From positions 1 through 59,325 of the forward strand of contig JAKEFB010000235.1 in assembly GCA_022616275.1 (NCBI GenBank): a stretch of 59,325 nt of DNA, given 5' to 3'. The position numbers and the translations under genes were made by a program. Under the pieces are notes generated by a model. It saw only the letters and a list, made by a program, of their open reading frames with translations. It was not told where the DNA came from and searched no databases. The stretch comes from Chloroflexota bacterium (lineage in GTDB: Bacteria > Chloroflexota > Anaerolineae > Promineifilales > Promineifilaceae). Below are positions 16,395 to 25,346 of this stretch, piece by piece (within the stretch, counting starts at the first letter, position 1; every line of letters starts with the position of its first letter).

Positions 16395-17615
16395 TCACCG
16401 AAGTAACCGGCCGGCGTGTTTTTCGATGATGGCCAGTTGTTCCCGGCAGTGCTCGGCCATAGATTGCCGGCCGGCGGCCTGGGCGATGGCCAGGGCCTGG
16501 TTCATTTCCTGGTAAGCTGACTCGTACCGGCCGAGGCGGCGGTAGGCGTAAGAGCGCCAGTAATGAAGGGCGCTGGCTTCCTCGGACTGGCTGCCGGCCG
16601 GCAACACAGCCACTCCCTGGCTGAAGGCAGAGATAGCTTTATCCGGTTTCTCTCTATCCAGGTAGTAGCGTCCCAGGAGATAATGGGCTGTCGCCTGGCT
16701 GGCCGGTTTGGCCAGGCCCAACTCCAGGGCGCGGGTGGCGTGGCGGGCTGTCTGTTCTGGTACGCGACGTTTATGATTGGTTTGTAGTAAGGCCAGTTGC
16801 AGGTGTCCTTCGGCCGATTGTGGACTGCCCTTTAAGAAAGCCTTGAGCTGTCGCTCCGCTTTCTGTGTTTCGCCGGAGTGGCGATAGCTGTCAATAAGTT
16901 CCAGTTGCAGCCGCTCGTCGTCGGGATTTTGTTGGAGATTTTGTTCTAGCCCGGTCGCAACAGTTTGTTCGGCGGCTGATTGGTAGGCAGGCATCTCAAA
17001 GCGGCCGTGGCGGTCGGCGTACCAAAACACCCCCAATACGGCGACATGCACGACCAGGGTCAGGCCACTCAATAATGGGGTTGCATTAAAGTTATAGATG
17101 GTGCGCCAGTCGCCAATGAAGGTGAAAAGCGTAAACAAGGGGTAATAGACCAGGCCGTAGTAAAGGTGAAAGCGCAACGCCCGCAGGCCAAAGTAGCGAA
17201 AGGGGGCAAAGCTGTTGCGCCACAGCGCCAGCCAAAGAGCAAGGCCATAGACCAGGGTGCCCAGCGTGCCGGCCAGGCTGATAAACCAATCCTGGGCAGC
17301 GCTGAAGTTGCCGGCCGGGACGATGTAGCCCCAGTAAAAACCGTAACCAAACTCAACAACCCGGCCGCCAAACAGCCAGGTGGCCAGCATGTGGCCAAAT
17401 TCATGAACCAACACCCCCGGCGGCACGGCGACGAAAAAAGCCATCCTCTCTGCCAGGTGCTTCTGCCAGGGTTGTAGTCCACCACTATGCAGTTCCTGCC
17501 AACGACTGCGGGCAACCCCCACCAGGCGCAGGCCATTGACAAAGTTGGCGAGCGAGATAATCGTAAAAAGCAGGAAAATGGGGTTGTCCAGAAGCCGCTC
17601 GAAAAAGGCGCTCAT
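16395..17615 (-). CDS. M50-like membrane metalloprotease with C-terminal TPR repeats
   Basis: This 406-residue protein has HEFGH at residues 71-75, the zinc-binding HExxH of site-2-protease-like (M50) families. It is placed at the start of a hydrophobic region with about five or six membrane helices spanning residues 10-205. After about residue 215 it becomes soluble with at least three TPR-like repeats (for example HYLLGRYYLDREKPDKAISA near residues 308-327). A second zinc ligand motif (NxxPxxxLDG) is not obvious, so proteolysis is likely but unproven; it may be a degenerate relative. It lies upstream of no clear partner and shares the strand with carbamate kinase, ending 9-10 bases after it. 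The TPR part probably recruits clients. Confidence 0.7.
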   Translation of the reverse strand: MSAFFERLLDNPIFLLFTIISLANFVNGLRLVGVARSRWQELHSGGLQPWQKHLAERMAFFVAVPPGVLVHEFGHMLATWLFGGRVVEFGYGFYWGYIVPAGNFSAAQDWFISLAGTLGTLVYGLALWLALWRNSFAPFRYFGLRALRFHLYYGLVYYPLFTLFTFIGDWRTIYNFNATPLLSGLTLVVHVAVLGVFWYADRHGRFEMPAYQSAAEQTVATGLEQNLQQNPDDERLQLELIDSYRHSGETQKAERQLKAFLKGSPQSAEGHLQLALLQTNHKRRVPEQTARHATRALELGLAKPASQATAHYLLGRYYLDREKPDKAISAFSQGVAVLPAGSQSEEASALHYWRSYAYRRLGRYESAYQEMNQALAIAQAAGRQSMAEHCREQLAIIEKHAGRLLR

Positions 17616-17624
17616 GGGCTGACC

Positions 17625-18569
17625 TTAATGGACCCAGGTGCCGGTCTCGCGCCGTAGGGCGCGGGCGATATTGGGCGGGTCGGTAATGAGGGCCGGGTTG
17701 CCCGTCTCCCGGACAAAGTCAACCACGGCTTCTATCTTGGGCTGCATGCTGCCGGCGGCGAAGTGACCCTGGGCCATATAGGTCTCAGCCTCGCCAACCG
17801 TGAGTTCGCTCAGGTTTTGCTGCTCCGGCGTGTTGAAGTGGATGGCCACTTTCTCCACGCCAGTGGAAATGAGGAACAGGTCCACCTGTAACTGGCAGGC
17901 CAGCAGGCCGCTGGCCCGGTCTTTGTCTATGACGGCGTAAACGCCCCGCAATTCGCGCAACTCCCCAGACGGGTTCTGCACCACGGGAATGCCGCCCCCG
18001 CCCACGGCCGCGACAATACAGCCGGCCGCCAGCAGGCTGCGAATGGCGCCTTCCTCGATAATGCGCAGTGGTTCGGGCGAGGCGACGACCCGCCGCCAGC
18101 CCCGGCCGGCGTCTTCAATGACCCGCCAACCTCCGGCCTCGAACTGGCGGGCCTCAGTTTCACTCATGAAGCCGCCAATCGGCTTGCTAGGCGCGGCAAA
18201 AGCGGCATCGTTTTGGTCTACCAACACCTGGGTAACGACGGAAACGACCGGCCGGGCAATCCCCCGGCTGTAAAGCTCGTTGCCCAACGCCTGTTGGAGC
18301 ATATAGCCGATAGCGCCCTGGGTGTCGGCCACGATCAGGTCCAGCGGCGTAGTGTGGACGGCATGGGCGGCCAGCTCGTTGCGGCGCAAAATATAGCCCA
18401 CCTGGGGACCGTTGCCGTGGGTAATGACCAGTTGCCAGCCGGCCTCGACCATATTGGCCAGGTGGCGGCATGTCTCGCGAACCGCCTCCCATTGATGGGG
18501 CACGTCGGGGCGGTTCTTATCGGTAATAAGTGAGTTGCCGCCAATGGCAACCAGGGCTATCTGAGCCAT
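17625..18569 (-). CDS. arcC: Carbamate kinase
   Basis: The product (314 residues from the chosen ATG) has the full amino-acid-kinase fold signature of carbamate kinase: VAIGGNSL near the N terminus, QLVITHGNGPQVG, and AAVGGGGIPVV for the nucleotide site. It also has AVIDKDRASGLLA, in which the Lys binds phosphate, and HFAAGSMQPKIEA. It makes ATP from carbamoyl phosphate and ADP, or runs in reverse. A GTG at 18608 would give 13 extra residues; the ATG at 18569 with AGGA upstream gives the normal family length. No arginine deiminase or ornithine carbamoyltransferase gene is nearby, so it is not an arc operon. It may serve purine/allantoin or carbamate turnover instead. Confidence 0.93.
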   Translation of the reverse strand: MAQIALVAIGGNSLITDKNRPDVPHQWEAVRETCRHLANMVEAGWQLVITHGNGPQVGYILRRNELAAHAVHTTPLDLIVADTQGAIGYMLQQALGNELYSRGIARPVVSVVTQVLVDQNDAAFAAPSKPIGGFMSETEARQFEAGGWRVIEDAGRGWRRVVASPEPLRIIEEGAIRSLLAAGCIVAAVGGGGIPVVQNPSGELRELRGVYAVIDKDRASGLLACQLQVDLFLISTGVEKVAIHFNTPEQQNLSELTVGEAETYMAQGHFAAGSMQPKIEAVVDFVRETGNPALITDPPNIARALRRETGTWVH

Positions 18570-18764
18570 ATCCACTTTTCCTGTCTCTGCCTGGAGCTTA
18601 GTGGCCACAACCTCCTGGAGACTCCGTTAAAGGGAGCAGTCTAGTGCGCAAGCTTCTGGGAAGTTTAAGGGCCCAACAAGATCATACAGCAGAGTGAGCG
18701 CAAGGGCAATGCAATTTGTACCGCCACCTGTATCTCTTCACCCCTACCCCTGGCCCCAACCTTA

Positions 18765-18773
18765 TGTTAAAAT
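18765..18773 (+). promoter_or_regulatory. Extended -10 promoter candidate (TGTTAAAAT)
   Basis: A TGn extension plus TAAAAT lies 21 bases upstream of the ATG at 18794. No good -35 is seen. The short leader suggests transcription starts close to the gene. Confidence 0.45.
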
Positions 18774-18793
18774 AAAGCGCCAAGAGAAGGTTC

Positions 18794-20458
18794 ATGACCA
18801 GTAAAGCCGAGTTTTTAGGACAACTCCATATTTTTTCCGAGCTGGTGGAAGAGGAACTGGAAGATCTGGCCAACATCACCGAGGAATACGACTTTGAAGA
18901 CGGGGCAGTCGTTGCCTACCAGCGCGACGTGGCCGACAAATTCTACATCGTCCGCAGCGGCCGCCTCTACGCCTTCCAGGTAGATGACCGGGGTATTGTC
19001 CGCGATACGCGGGCTTACATGCCCGGTGACTATTTCGACGAAGTCTGGCTGTTTACGCCGATGACTCACACGGCAACCGTCCGGGGGTCAGGCAGCGGCC
19101 GCATCCTGGTAATTGAACAGGACAAATTCCTGAACTTTCTCAACAAAAACCCCGGTCTGGTAGAGGTGCTGAACCTGTCCGAGCCGGCCCGGCAGGCGGC
19201 CGGTCGGAGCCGGGTGGCTTTGCCCAAGCGATATCAGGGTCTTGGCCTCTTGCCGGAGGAGATTGTGGAGTATGAGGGACGACGCAGCCAGTGGTTGCTG
19301 GTGTTCCGCCTGTCCTGGCCCCTCTTTTTCATCTTTGTCTTGCTGGTAATAGCCGCCACCCAATGGCAGGCCGGCGCCAGCCCGCTGCTATTGATTGTCC
19401 TGGCTATTCCCATCTTCCTATTTGGCTTTATTGCCCTCTTTCAGTTCCTGGACTGGTACAACGATTACTTTGTGATTACCACCAAACACCTCATTCACCA
19501 TGAATTTGATTTGCGCCGTTTCCGCGCTCGGACCAACAAGACCTCCATTGACCAGATACAAAGCGTGGAAGTGGAGAAACCGAATCTTCTGGCCAACATC
19601 TTGAATACCGGCACAGCCCGGATTACCACGGCCGCCCAGGCGGGGGTGCTTCTCTTTGATTACATTGACGACCCAGCGATAGTCAGAAGCACCATCAACC
19701 GGCTGCGGGAACAGGTGCGGGCCATGGATGCCGGCCGGGCTCAGGCAGCCATGCGCGCCTCGATTGAGCAGCATTTCCAGGCCCGGCCGGCCTACGCCAG
19801 GGTGGCAGAAGGGGAGGCGGCCCCTGTGTCAGCCGGGGCGCAGCAGCCTCCCTTTCTAGAGCGCGTCCGGCGAGCCATCAGTCCCCGCGTGGAAGCAGCC
19901 GGGGTCATTACTTACCGCAAACATCCCTTCGTCCTGCTGGCCAACACCTGGTGGATTATTCTTGTCTGGCTGGCCCTCATCACGGGTATGGTGTTGATTA
20001 ACAACCTGGGGGTTGTCCTGATCCTGCTATTGTTGCTGGCTTTCGACAGCGCTTACTTTGTCTGGCAGTTTGAAGACTGGCGGAACGACACCTTTCAACT
20101 GGGCGACCGCTACGTGGTAGACATTGACCGCCGGCCGTTTGGTTTTGGCGAAAGCCGGAAACAGGCCGAACTGGGCAACATTCAAAATATTAACTCTGAT
20201 AAACCGGGCATTTTGCCTACCATTTTTAACTACGGCAATGTATACATTGAAACAGCCGGGGCCTCGGCCGATATTACCTTTGAATCGGTAACCAACCCCA
20301 ACCTCGTTCAGAGCGACATCTTCAGGCGGCGCGAGTTGTTCCGGCAGCGCCAGCGGGTACAGGAAGGCGAGCAGCGGCGCAAGGAGTACGCCGTGCTGTT
20401 GGACGTATATCAGCAAGCTCAGGAGCAAAGCCGCCTTCCCCGGCGAACACCCCCTTAA
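18794..20458 (+). CDS. Cyclic-nucleotide-binding-domain protein with two membrane PH-like (bPH) modules
   Basis: This 554-residue membrane protein has three parts. Residues 10-120 form a cNMP-binding/CRP-like beta-roll (with FYIVRSGRLYAFQVDDRG, then MPGDYFDE), but there is no DNA-binding domain. Then come two copies of the arrangement 'two hydrophobic helices plus bPH-like domain'. The first copy has helices at about residues 170-220 and the domain to about 300. The second has helices near residues 385-425 and the domain to about 500 (with RYVVDIDRRPFGFGESRKQA). It should sit in the cytoplasmic membrane and may couple a cyclic nucleotide or other ligand to a membrane process. Which ligand is bound is unknown. 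The C terminus is Gln/Arg-rich and probably coiled. Confidence 0.75.
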   Translation: MTSKAEFLGQLHIFSELVEEELEDLANITEEYDFEDGAVVAYQRDVADKFYIVRSGRLYAFQVDDRGIVRDTRAYMPGDYFDEVWLFTPMTHTATVRGSGSGRILVIEQDKFLNFLNKNPGLVEVLNLSEPARQAAGRSRVALPKRYQGLGLLPEEIVEYEGRRSQWLLVFRLSWPLFFIFVLLVIAATQWQAGASPLLLIVLAIPIFLFGFIALFQFLDWYNDYFVITTKHLIHHEFDLRRFRARTNKTSIDQIQSVEVEKPNLLANILNTGTARITTAAQAGVLLFDYIDDPAIVRSTINRLREQVRAMDAGRAQAAMRASIEQHFQARPAYARVAEGEAAPVSAGAQQPPFLERVRRAISPRVEAAGVITYRKHPFVLLANTWWIILVWLALITGMVLINNLGVVLILLLLLAFDSAYFVWQFEDWRNDTFQLGDRYVVDIDRRPFGFGESRKQAELGNIQNINSDKPGILPTIFNYGNVYIETAGASADITFESVTNPNLVQSDIFRRRELFRQRQRVQEGEQRRKEYAVLLDVYQQAQEQSRLPRRTPP

Positions 20459-20611
20459 TTTTAGATTTTGGATTCCGGTTGATGTACTTTACAATCCAAA
20501 ATCTAAAATCCGAGGTTTTGAAGTGGCCGTGAGCATAAGCCATAGTCAGAGACGGCCACAGTTAGAGAGCATCTTACAATCTAAAATCCAAAATCTAAAA
20601 TCCAAAATCCG
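20458..20611. repeat. AAAATCY heptamer repeats with perfect 17-bp inverted repeat
   Basis: The arms at 20458-20474 and 20493-20509 are perfect reverse complements (17 bases, 18-base loop) built from the heptamer AAAATC(C/T). A further 4.7 direct copies lie at 20578-20611, ending just before the def start codon at 20615. The hairpin begins at the stop codon of the PH-like gene and may protect or terminate its mRNA. Confidence 0.85.
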
Positions 20612-20614
20612 TTT

Positions 20615-21172
20615 ATGGCTGTTTTGAAAATTGAAACGTTAAACAACGAGATTTTGCGCAAGAAGGCCCGGCCGGTTACGAAATTCGACGCCGACTTGCA
20701 GAAGCTGATTGACGACATGGTCGAAACCATGCGCTCGGCTTCTGGTGTGGGCCTGGCCGGCCCCCAGGTAAACCAGCAGTTGCGCCTGGCCGTGGTGGAA
20801 TCGCTGCCGGAGCAGGACGAGGAAGGCCAGGAGATCGAAGGTTCCCGCCAGCTTTTTGTACTCATTAACCCGGAAATTATCTGGAAATCGCGGGACGTGG
20901 TCGAAGGCATTGAAGGCTGCCTGTCCATACCTGGCTGGGTAGGCGAGGTCAGTCGCCACCAATCCATTCGGGTCCGGGCCCAGGACCGGCATGGCAAAAA
21001 GCTTCGCCTGCGCTTTAGCGACTGGACAGCGCGCATTGTCCAGCACGAAATAGACCACCTGGACGGTATCCTGTACATTGACAAATTAACAGCCCCGGAA
21101 AAGATCTGGCGCGAGGAAGAGTTTTACGAGCAGCAGGGAGACGAGGAAGAGAATAAACTGGCAGTGGGCTAG
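20615..21172 (+). CDS. def: Peptide deformylase
   Basis: This 185-residue enzyme removes the formyl group from nascent proteins. The three family motifs are intact: GVGLAGPQV at residues 44-52, EGCLS at 100-104 with the metal ligand Cys102, and QHEIDH at 143-148 supplying the two His ligands and catalytic Glu. Motif 1 has Gly-Pro where many enzymes have Ala-Pro, which is tolerated. Length and layout fit type I bacterial deformylases. The Shine-Dalgarno region is replaced by the AAAATC repeats, so translation may be inefficient or leaderless-like. It precedes gatC by 52 bases on the same strand, a translation-themed cluster. Confidence 0.95.
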   Translation: MAVLKIETLNNEILRKKARPVTKFDADLQKLIDDMVETMRSASGVGLAGPQVNQQLRLAVVESLPEQDEEGQEIEGSRQLFVLINPEIIWKSRDVVEGIEGCLSIPGWVGEVSRHQSIRVRAQDRHGKKLRLRFSDWTARIVQHEIDHLDGILYIDKLTAPEKIWREEEFYEQQGDEEENKLAVG

Positions 21173-21183
21173 GGATGCTGGAA

Positions 21184-21192
21184 TGGTATAAT
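21184..21192 (+). promoter_or_regulatory. Extended -10 promoter candidate (TGGTATAAT)
   Basis: A perfect TATAAT with a TGn extension lies 32 bases before the gatC start, just after the def stop codon. There is no recognisable -35. Confidence 0.5.
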
Positions 21193-21224
21193 TTTACAAA
21201 CTGCCTCACCTGCTGGAGCAACTC

Positions 21225-21518
21225 ATGTCATTATCGTTGGCAGACGTCGAGAAAATTGCTGCCCTGGCCAGACTGGAGTTAACGGCCGAGGAAAAAGCCC
21301 GTTACCAGGAGCAGCTATCGGCCGTGCTGGAGTACGCGGCCCGGCTGAACGAACTGGACTTGACCGGCGTGCCGCCCACCGCTTCGGCCGTGGCCCTGCA
21401 AAACATCCTGCGCCAAGACGAAGTAGAGCCTTCGCTTCCAGTCGAGGAAGTGCTGTTCAACGCTCCGCAAAAGGCCCAGAACCAGTTCCAGATCCAGACT
21501 GTTTTGGATGACGCCTGA
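21225..21518 (+). CDS. gatC: Asp-tRNA(Asn)/Glu-tRNA(Gln) amidotransferase subunit C
   Basis: This 97-residue protein matches GatC: it begins LADVEKIAALARLELTAEEK, has LNELDLTGVPPT in the middle and ends with FQIQTVLDD. GatC wraps around GatA and GatB and stabilises the complex that turns Glu-tRNA(Gln) or Asp-tRNA(Asn) into the correct aminoacyl-tRNA. Its presence implies that at least one of GlnRS or AsnRS is bypassed in this organism. A textbook intrinsic terminator lies between it and gatA, so gatC and gatA are not simply one transcript. Confidence 0.95.
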   Translation: MSLSLADVEKIAALARLELTAEEKARYQEQLSAVLEYAARLNELDLTGVPPTASAVALQNILRQDEVEPSLPVEEVLFNAPQKAQNQFQIQTVLDDA

Positions 21519-21555
21519 CCCAAACCGGACTGCTTCGTCACAGCATCCTAAACCG

Positions 21556-21583
21556 GCAGGGCGACAGGCCCTGCTTTTTGTTT
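21556..21583 (+). terminator. Intrinsic terminator between gatC and gatA
   Basis: A perfect seven-base stem (GCAGGGC/GCCCTGC) with loop GACAG is followed by TTTTTGTTT. It lies nine bases before the gatA ATG. Confidence 0.85.
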
Positions 21584-21591
21584 AAAGAATC

Positions 21592-23043
21592 ATGGATTTA
21601 ACCGCTCTCACTCTGACAGAACTGCGCGACGCGCTGCGTCGCGGCAAAACCACCAGCGTGGCCGCCACCCAGGCCATGCTGGACCGGATTGTCGCCATAG
21701 ACAACGATATCAAGAGCTATTTGACCGTCACGGACGAGCTGGCCCTGGAGCAGGCCGACCAGGCCGATGCCCGCCGCGCCCAGGGCGAGGACACTCCCTT
21801 GTTGGGTATCCCTGTGGCGGTCAAGGACATTTTCTGCACTCAGGGCGTGGAAACGACGGCCGGAAGCCAGATTTTACAGGGCTTTATCCCACCTTACGAC
21901 GCCTTTGCCGTGCAACGGCTGAAAGAAGCCGGGGCTGTTATCCTGGGAAAAACGAATACGGACGAGTTCGCCATGGGCTCGTCTACTGAGAACTCGGGCT
22001 ATTTCACAACCCGCAACCCGTGGAACCTGGAGCGAGTGCCAGGCGGCAGCAGCGGCGGCAGCGCTGCCGCCGTGGCGGCGCAGATGGCCTATGGGGCCCT
22101 GGGTACTGATACCGGCGGCAGCGTGCGCCAGCCCGCCTCTTTTTGCAGCGTAGTTGGTCTGCGGCCCACCTACGGCCGGGTGTCTCGCTGGGGTGTGGTG
22201 GCCTTTGCCTCTTCGTTGGACCAGGTCGGTCCCTTTGGTCGGACGGTGGCCGATTGTACCGCCATGTTCCAGGTAGCGGCCGGCTATGACCCCCGCGACA
22301 GCACCTCGCTCGACGCGCCGGTGCCGGATTACGAGGCCGCCCTCACGGGAGATATTCGGGGGTTGCGCGTCGGCGTGCCCCGGGAATATTTCATTGAAGG
22401 GATTCAGCCGGAGGTGGCGATGGCAGTGCGCGCTGCCCTGGACAGGCTGGCCGAACTGGGCGCCGAAATTGTGACCATTAGCCTGCCCCACACCCGCTAC
22501 GCCCTGCCTGTCTACTATCTGATTGCTCCGGCCGAGGCCAGCGCCAACCTGGCCCGCTACGACGGTGTTCGCTATGGACCGCGCCTCGAAGGAGCCACTC
22601 TACTGGAAACTTACCGGAAAACGCGAGCCTTGTTTGGCCAGGAGGCCAAGCGGCGCATTATGCTGGGAACGTACGCCTTGAGCGCCGGTTATTACGAGGC
22701 CTATTACGGCCGGGCGCTCAAGGTGCGCACGCTCATCAAAAACGACTTTTTGCAAGCTTTTGAACAGGTGGACGTTATTGCTGCCCCCACCAGCCCGACC
22801 ACGGCCTTCAAGATAGGGGAACGGGCCGACGACCCGTTAAGCATGTACCTGGCCGACGTCTTTACCTTGCCGGTGAACCTGAGCGCCAGTTGCGGTCTGT
22901 CTGTCCCTTGTGGCTTCGACAGCCAGAGGCTGCCCATTGGCCTGCAACTGATCGGCAACACACTGCAGGAGGCTACCATTCTCAACGTGGCCTACGCCTA
23001 CGAGCAGGCGACGGAGTGGCACAAGCAGTTGGCATTGTCTTAA
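21592..23043 (+). CDS. gatA: Asp-tRNA(Asn)/Glu-tRNA(Gln) amidotransferase subunit A
   Basis: This 483-residue amidase-signature protein has the complete Ser-cisSer-Lys triad: Lys78 in VAVKDIF, Ser153 in [10 protein letters not shown] and the nucleophile Ser177 in [11 protein letters not shown]. It hydrolyses glutamine and passes ammonia through a tunnel to the GatB active site. Length and motif spacing match characterised GatA enzymes closely. The ATG follows an intrinsic terminator by nine bases. Expression must therefore rely on read-through, or on a promoter I could not identify in the 73-base spacer. It is separated from gatB by two unrelated metabolic genes. Confidence 0.97.
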   Translation: MDLTALTLTELRDALRRGKTTSVAATQAMLDRIVAIDNDIKSYLTVTDELALEQADQADARRAQGEDTPLLGIPVAVKDIFCTQGVETTAGSQILQGFIPPYDAFAVQRLKEAGAVILGKTNTDEFAMGSSTENSGYFTTRNPWNLERVPGGSSGGSAAAVAAQMAYGALGTDTGGSVRQPASFCSVVGLRPTYGRVSRWGVVAFASSLDQVGPFGRTVADCTAMFQVAAGYDPRDSTSLDAPVPDYEAALTGDIRGLRVGVPREYFIEGIQPEVAMAVRAALDRLAELGAEIVTISLPHTRYALPVYYLIAPAEASANLARYDGVRYGPRLEGATLLETYRKTRALFGQEAKRRIMLGTYALSAGYYEAYYGRALKVRTLIKNDFLQAFEQVDVIAAPTSPTTAFKIGERADDPLSMYLADVFTLPVNLSASCGLSVPCGFDSQRLPIGLQLIGNTLQEATILNVAYAYEQATEWHKQLALS

Positions 23044-23085
23044 GACTATTTTTGCAGGTGAGCCAGCCACTTTTTCCAGGCATTG

Positions 23086-23094
23086 TGCTATAAA
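23086..23094 (+). promoter_or_regulatory. Extended -10 promoter candidate (TGCTATAAA)
   Basis: TGC is followed by TATAAA, 51 bases before the ATG at 23146. No clear -35 is present. Confidence 0.4.
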
Positions 23095-23145
23095 TGCCGG
23101 TGGTGGCTTCCTGAATGTTGAAATTCTAGCTGGGAGATTAAGCAT

Positions 23146-24147
23146 ATGAAAGTGATTGTTTTACTGGCCGGCTACGGCACCCGGATGCGGCCGCATACCT
23201 GGAGCCGTCCCAAACCGCTGTTGAAAGTAGCCGGCAATACCGTCGTCGGCCATTTGCTGGACCTGATGAGCGACATCACCTGTGAAGAGGTCATTTTTGT
23301 CGTCGGCTATAAAGGGGAGCAGCTTGAAAGCTGGATCCGGGAAAATTACCCGCACCTGAACGCCCACTTTATTGTCCAGGAGGAAGCCAAGGGCCAGGCC
23401 CACGCCGTATGGCTATGTCAGGAGTACCTGGACGAGAGCGAAGTAGTCGTGGCTTTTGGCGACGGGGTGGTGAAGGCCGATTACACTCACCTGGCCCACT
23501 CTGGAGCAGATGGCGTTTTCCTGGTGAAAGAGGTTGAAGACCCGCGTCCTTTTGGTGTGGTCGTTCTAGATGAAAACGGCTATATCACCAAGTTTGTCGA
23601 AAAGCCCAAGACGATGGAACACCGGTTGGCGATTGCTGGCATTTACTGGTTCCGCAGTGGCCGGTTCTTGTTCCAGGCCCTGGATACCATTATCCAACAG
23701 GAGCGTACTACGTTGGGCGAGTACTTCATGGCCGATGCCTTTCAGGTCATGTTGGAAAATGGAGCCAGGTTGCAGACGATGGAAGTGGAGCAGTGGGCCG
23801 ACGCCGGCACGCCGGAAGCAATCCTGAACACCAACGCCCGGTTGCTGTCTGTGGGCTATTCCACCCAGGACGCTCTGGAGAGGGGCTACAGCGAGGGTTT
23901 TACGGTGGTGCCGCCGGTATACATCCACCCCACGGCCGAAATTGAAGCCTCGGTTATTGGGCCCTATGCCAGCGTAGACGCCGACGTTAAAATTCAAAAT
24001 GCCATCGTTCGCGACAGCATTATTGACACCGGCGCCTACATTGAAAATTGTGTTCTGGAAAAAGCGCTAGTCGGCGAACAAGCCAAGGTCACCGGCCGGG
24101 GCAAAGCCTTGTTTGTCGGTGACAATTCTTACGTAGATCTGGGATAG
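23146..24147 (+). CDS. Nucleotidyltransferase family (NDP-sugar pyrophosphorylase) with left-handed beta-helix tail
   Basis: This 333-residue protein has the sugar-nucleotidyltransferase signature LLAGYGTRMRPHT with SRPKPLLKVAG (residues 6-29), a metal-binding region VVVAFGDG near residue 105, and EKPKTMEHRLAIAGIYWF (about 154-171). From about residue 260 to the end, hexapeptide-like turns (IHPTAEIEASVIGPYASV, and others) form a short left-handed beta-helix, as in GlmU and GlgC relatives. It joins a nucleoside triphosphate to a sugar phosphate; whether the sugar is glucose-1-P, mannose-1-P or GlcNAc-1-P is not readable. The gene sits between gatA and an aminotransferase, 10 bases from the latter. 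Confidence 0.88.
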   Translation: MKVIVLLAGYGTRMRPHTWSRPKPLLKVAGNTVVGHLLDLMSDITCEEVIFVVGYKGEQLESWIRENYPHLNAHFIVQEEAKGQAHAVWLCQEYLDESEVVVAFGDGVVKADYTHLAHSGADGVFLVKEVEDPRPFGVVVLDENGYITKFVEKPKTMEHRLAIAGIYWFRSGRFLFQALDTIIQQERTTLGEYFMADAFQVMLENGARLQTMEVEQWADAGTPEAILNTNARLLSVGYSTQDALERGYSEGFTVVPPVYIHPTAEIEASVIGPYASVDADVKIQNAIVRDSIIDTGAYIENCVLEKALVGEQAKVTGRGKALFVGDNSYVDLG

Positions 24148-24156
24148 GAGATCCGT

Positions 24157-25317
24157 ATGCGCAATTTTATCTCAACCCGTATTGCTCAAACGCCACCGTC
24201 AGGCATTCGTAAGTTCTTCGATATTGCGGCGACGATGAAAACTGTTATTTCGCTGGGTATCGGGGAGCCCGATTTTGTGACCCCAGAGCCGATCCTGCGG
24301 GCGGGCATTGACTCTTTACAGCGTGGCGAGACCCAATATACCTCTAATAGCGGCACAGTCGAGCTGCGGGCGGCTCTCAGCAAGCATCTGGGTCGGTTAT
24401 ATGGCGTCCACTATAACCCGGAGGATGAAGTGATCGTTACCGTCGGGGTAAGTGAGGCATTGTACCTGGCTCTGACGGCCGTGGTCAATCCGGGCGACGA
24501 GATCATAATTCCCGAGCCGTGCTTCGTGGCCTATGGGCCGGAGGCGATCTTTGCCGGCGGCGTGCCGGTAATGGTTCCGACTTACGTGGAAAATGGGTTT
24601 CAGGTAACGGCCGAGATCATTGAGGCCGCTATTACACCTAAGACGAAGGCCATTCTACTGGGTTATCCCAGCAACCCTACCGGGGCGGTCATGACCCGGG
24701 AGGTAATGGCCGGGATTGCTGCCTTAGCCGAAGAGCGCGACCTGCTGCTGATCTCGGACGAGATTTACGACCAGTTGGTATACGGAATTGAACACGTCTG
24801 TGTGTCTGGCTTGCCGGGGATGCGCGACCGGACGATTCTGTTGGGTGGCTTTAGCAAGGATTACGCCATGACCGGCTGGCGCATTGGCTACGCCTGCGCC
24901 AATCCGGAACTGCTGGCTGCTATGCGCAAGGTCCACCAGTATACGATCATGTCCGCGCCAACCACGGCCCAGGCGGCCGCGGTCGTGGCCCTGGAGCACG
25001 GCGAGGAACACGTGGCCCAAATGCGCCAGGAATATGACCGCCGCCGCCGCCTGATTGTAGACGGCTTTAATACCCTGGGCCTCGACTGTTTTGAGCCGCG
25101 CGGCGCTTTTTACGCCTTCCCGTCCATCGCCGCCAGTGGCCTGAGCAGCGACGATTTTGCCATGCGGCTGCTAGAAGAAGAGGAGGTGGCCGTCGTCCCC
25201 GGCGACGCCTTTGGCCCCAGCGGGGCGGGCTATGTTCGCGCCTCCTACGCCACGGCCTACGAGAAGATTGAGGAGGCGTTGAACCGTATTGAATCGTTCA
25301 TGCGCCGGCACGGTTAG
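24157..25317 (+). CDS. Class I/II pyridoxal-phosphate aminotransferase
   Basis: This 386-residue fold-type I aminotransferase has the substrate loop SLGIGEPDF (residues 32-40), the PLP-phosphate region SNPTGAVMT (172-180), DEIYDQLVY (201-209), the Schiff-base Lys234 in GGFSKDYAMTGWR, and the Arg that binds the substrate carboxylate near the C terminus. It belongs with aspartate/aromatic or alanine-type transaminases (subgroup I-gamma-like); the exact amino acid cannot be fixed. It follows the nucleotidyltransferase by nine bases and precedes gatB by 29, so the three are likely one transcript. An AGGAG-like site precedes the ATG. Confidence 0.92.
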   Translation: MRNFISTRIAQTPPSGIRKFFDIAATMKTVISLGIGEPDFVTPEPILRAGIDSLQRGETQYTSNSGTVELRAALSKHLGRLYGVHYNPEDEVIVTVGVSEALYLALTAVVNPGDEIIIPEPCFVAYGPEAIFAGGVPVMVPTYVENGFQVTAEIIEAAITPKTKAILLGYPSNPTGAVMTREVMAGIAALAEERDLLLISDEIYDQLVYGIEHVCVSGLPGMRDRTILLGGFSKDYAMTGWRIGYACANPELLAAMRKVHQYTIMSAPTTAQAAAVVALEHGEEHVAQMRQEYDRRRRLIVDGFNTLGLDCFEPRGAFYAFPSIAASGLSSDDFAMRLLEEEEVAVVPGDAFGPSGAGYVRASYATAYEKIEEALNRIESFMRRHG

Positions 25318-25346
25318 CATAGACAGTTAACCGTACAGTTTCAGAA

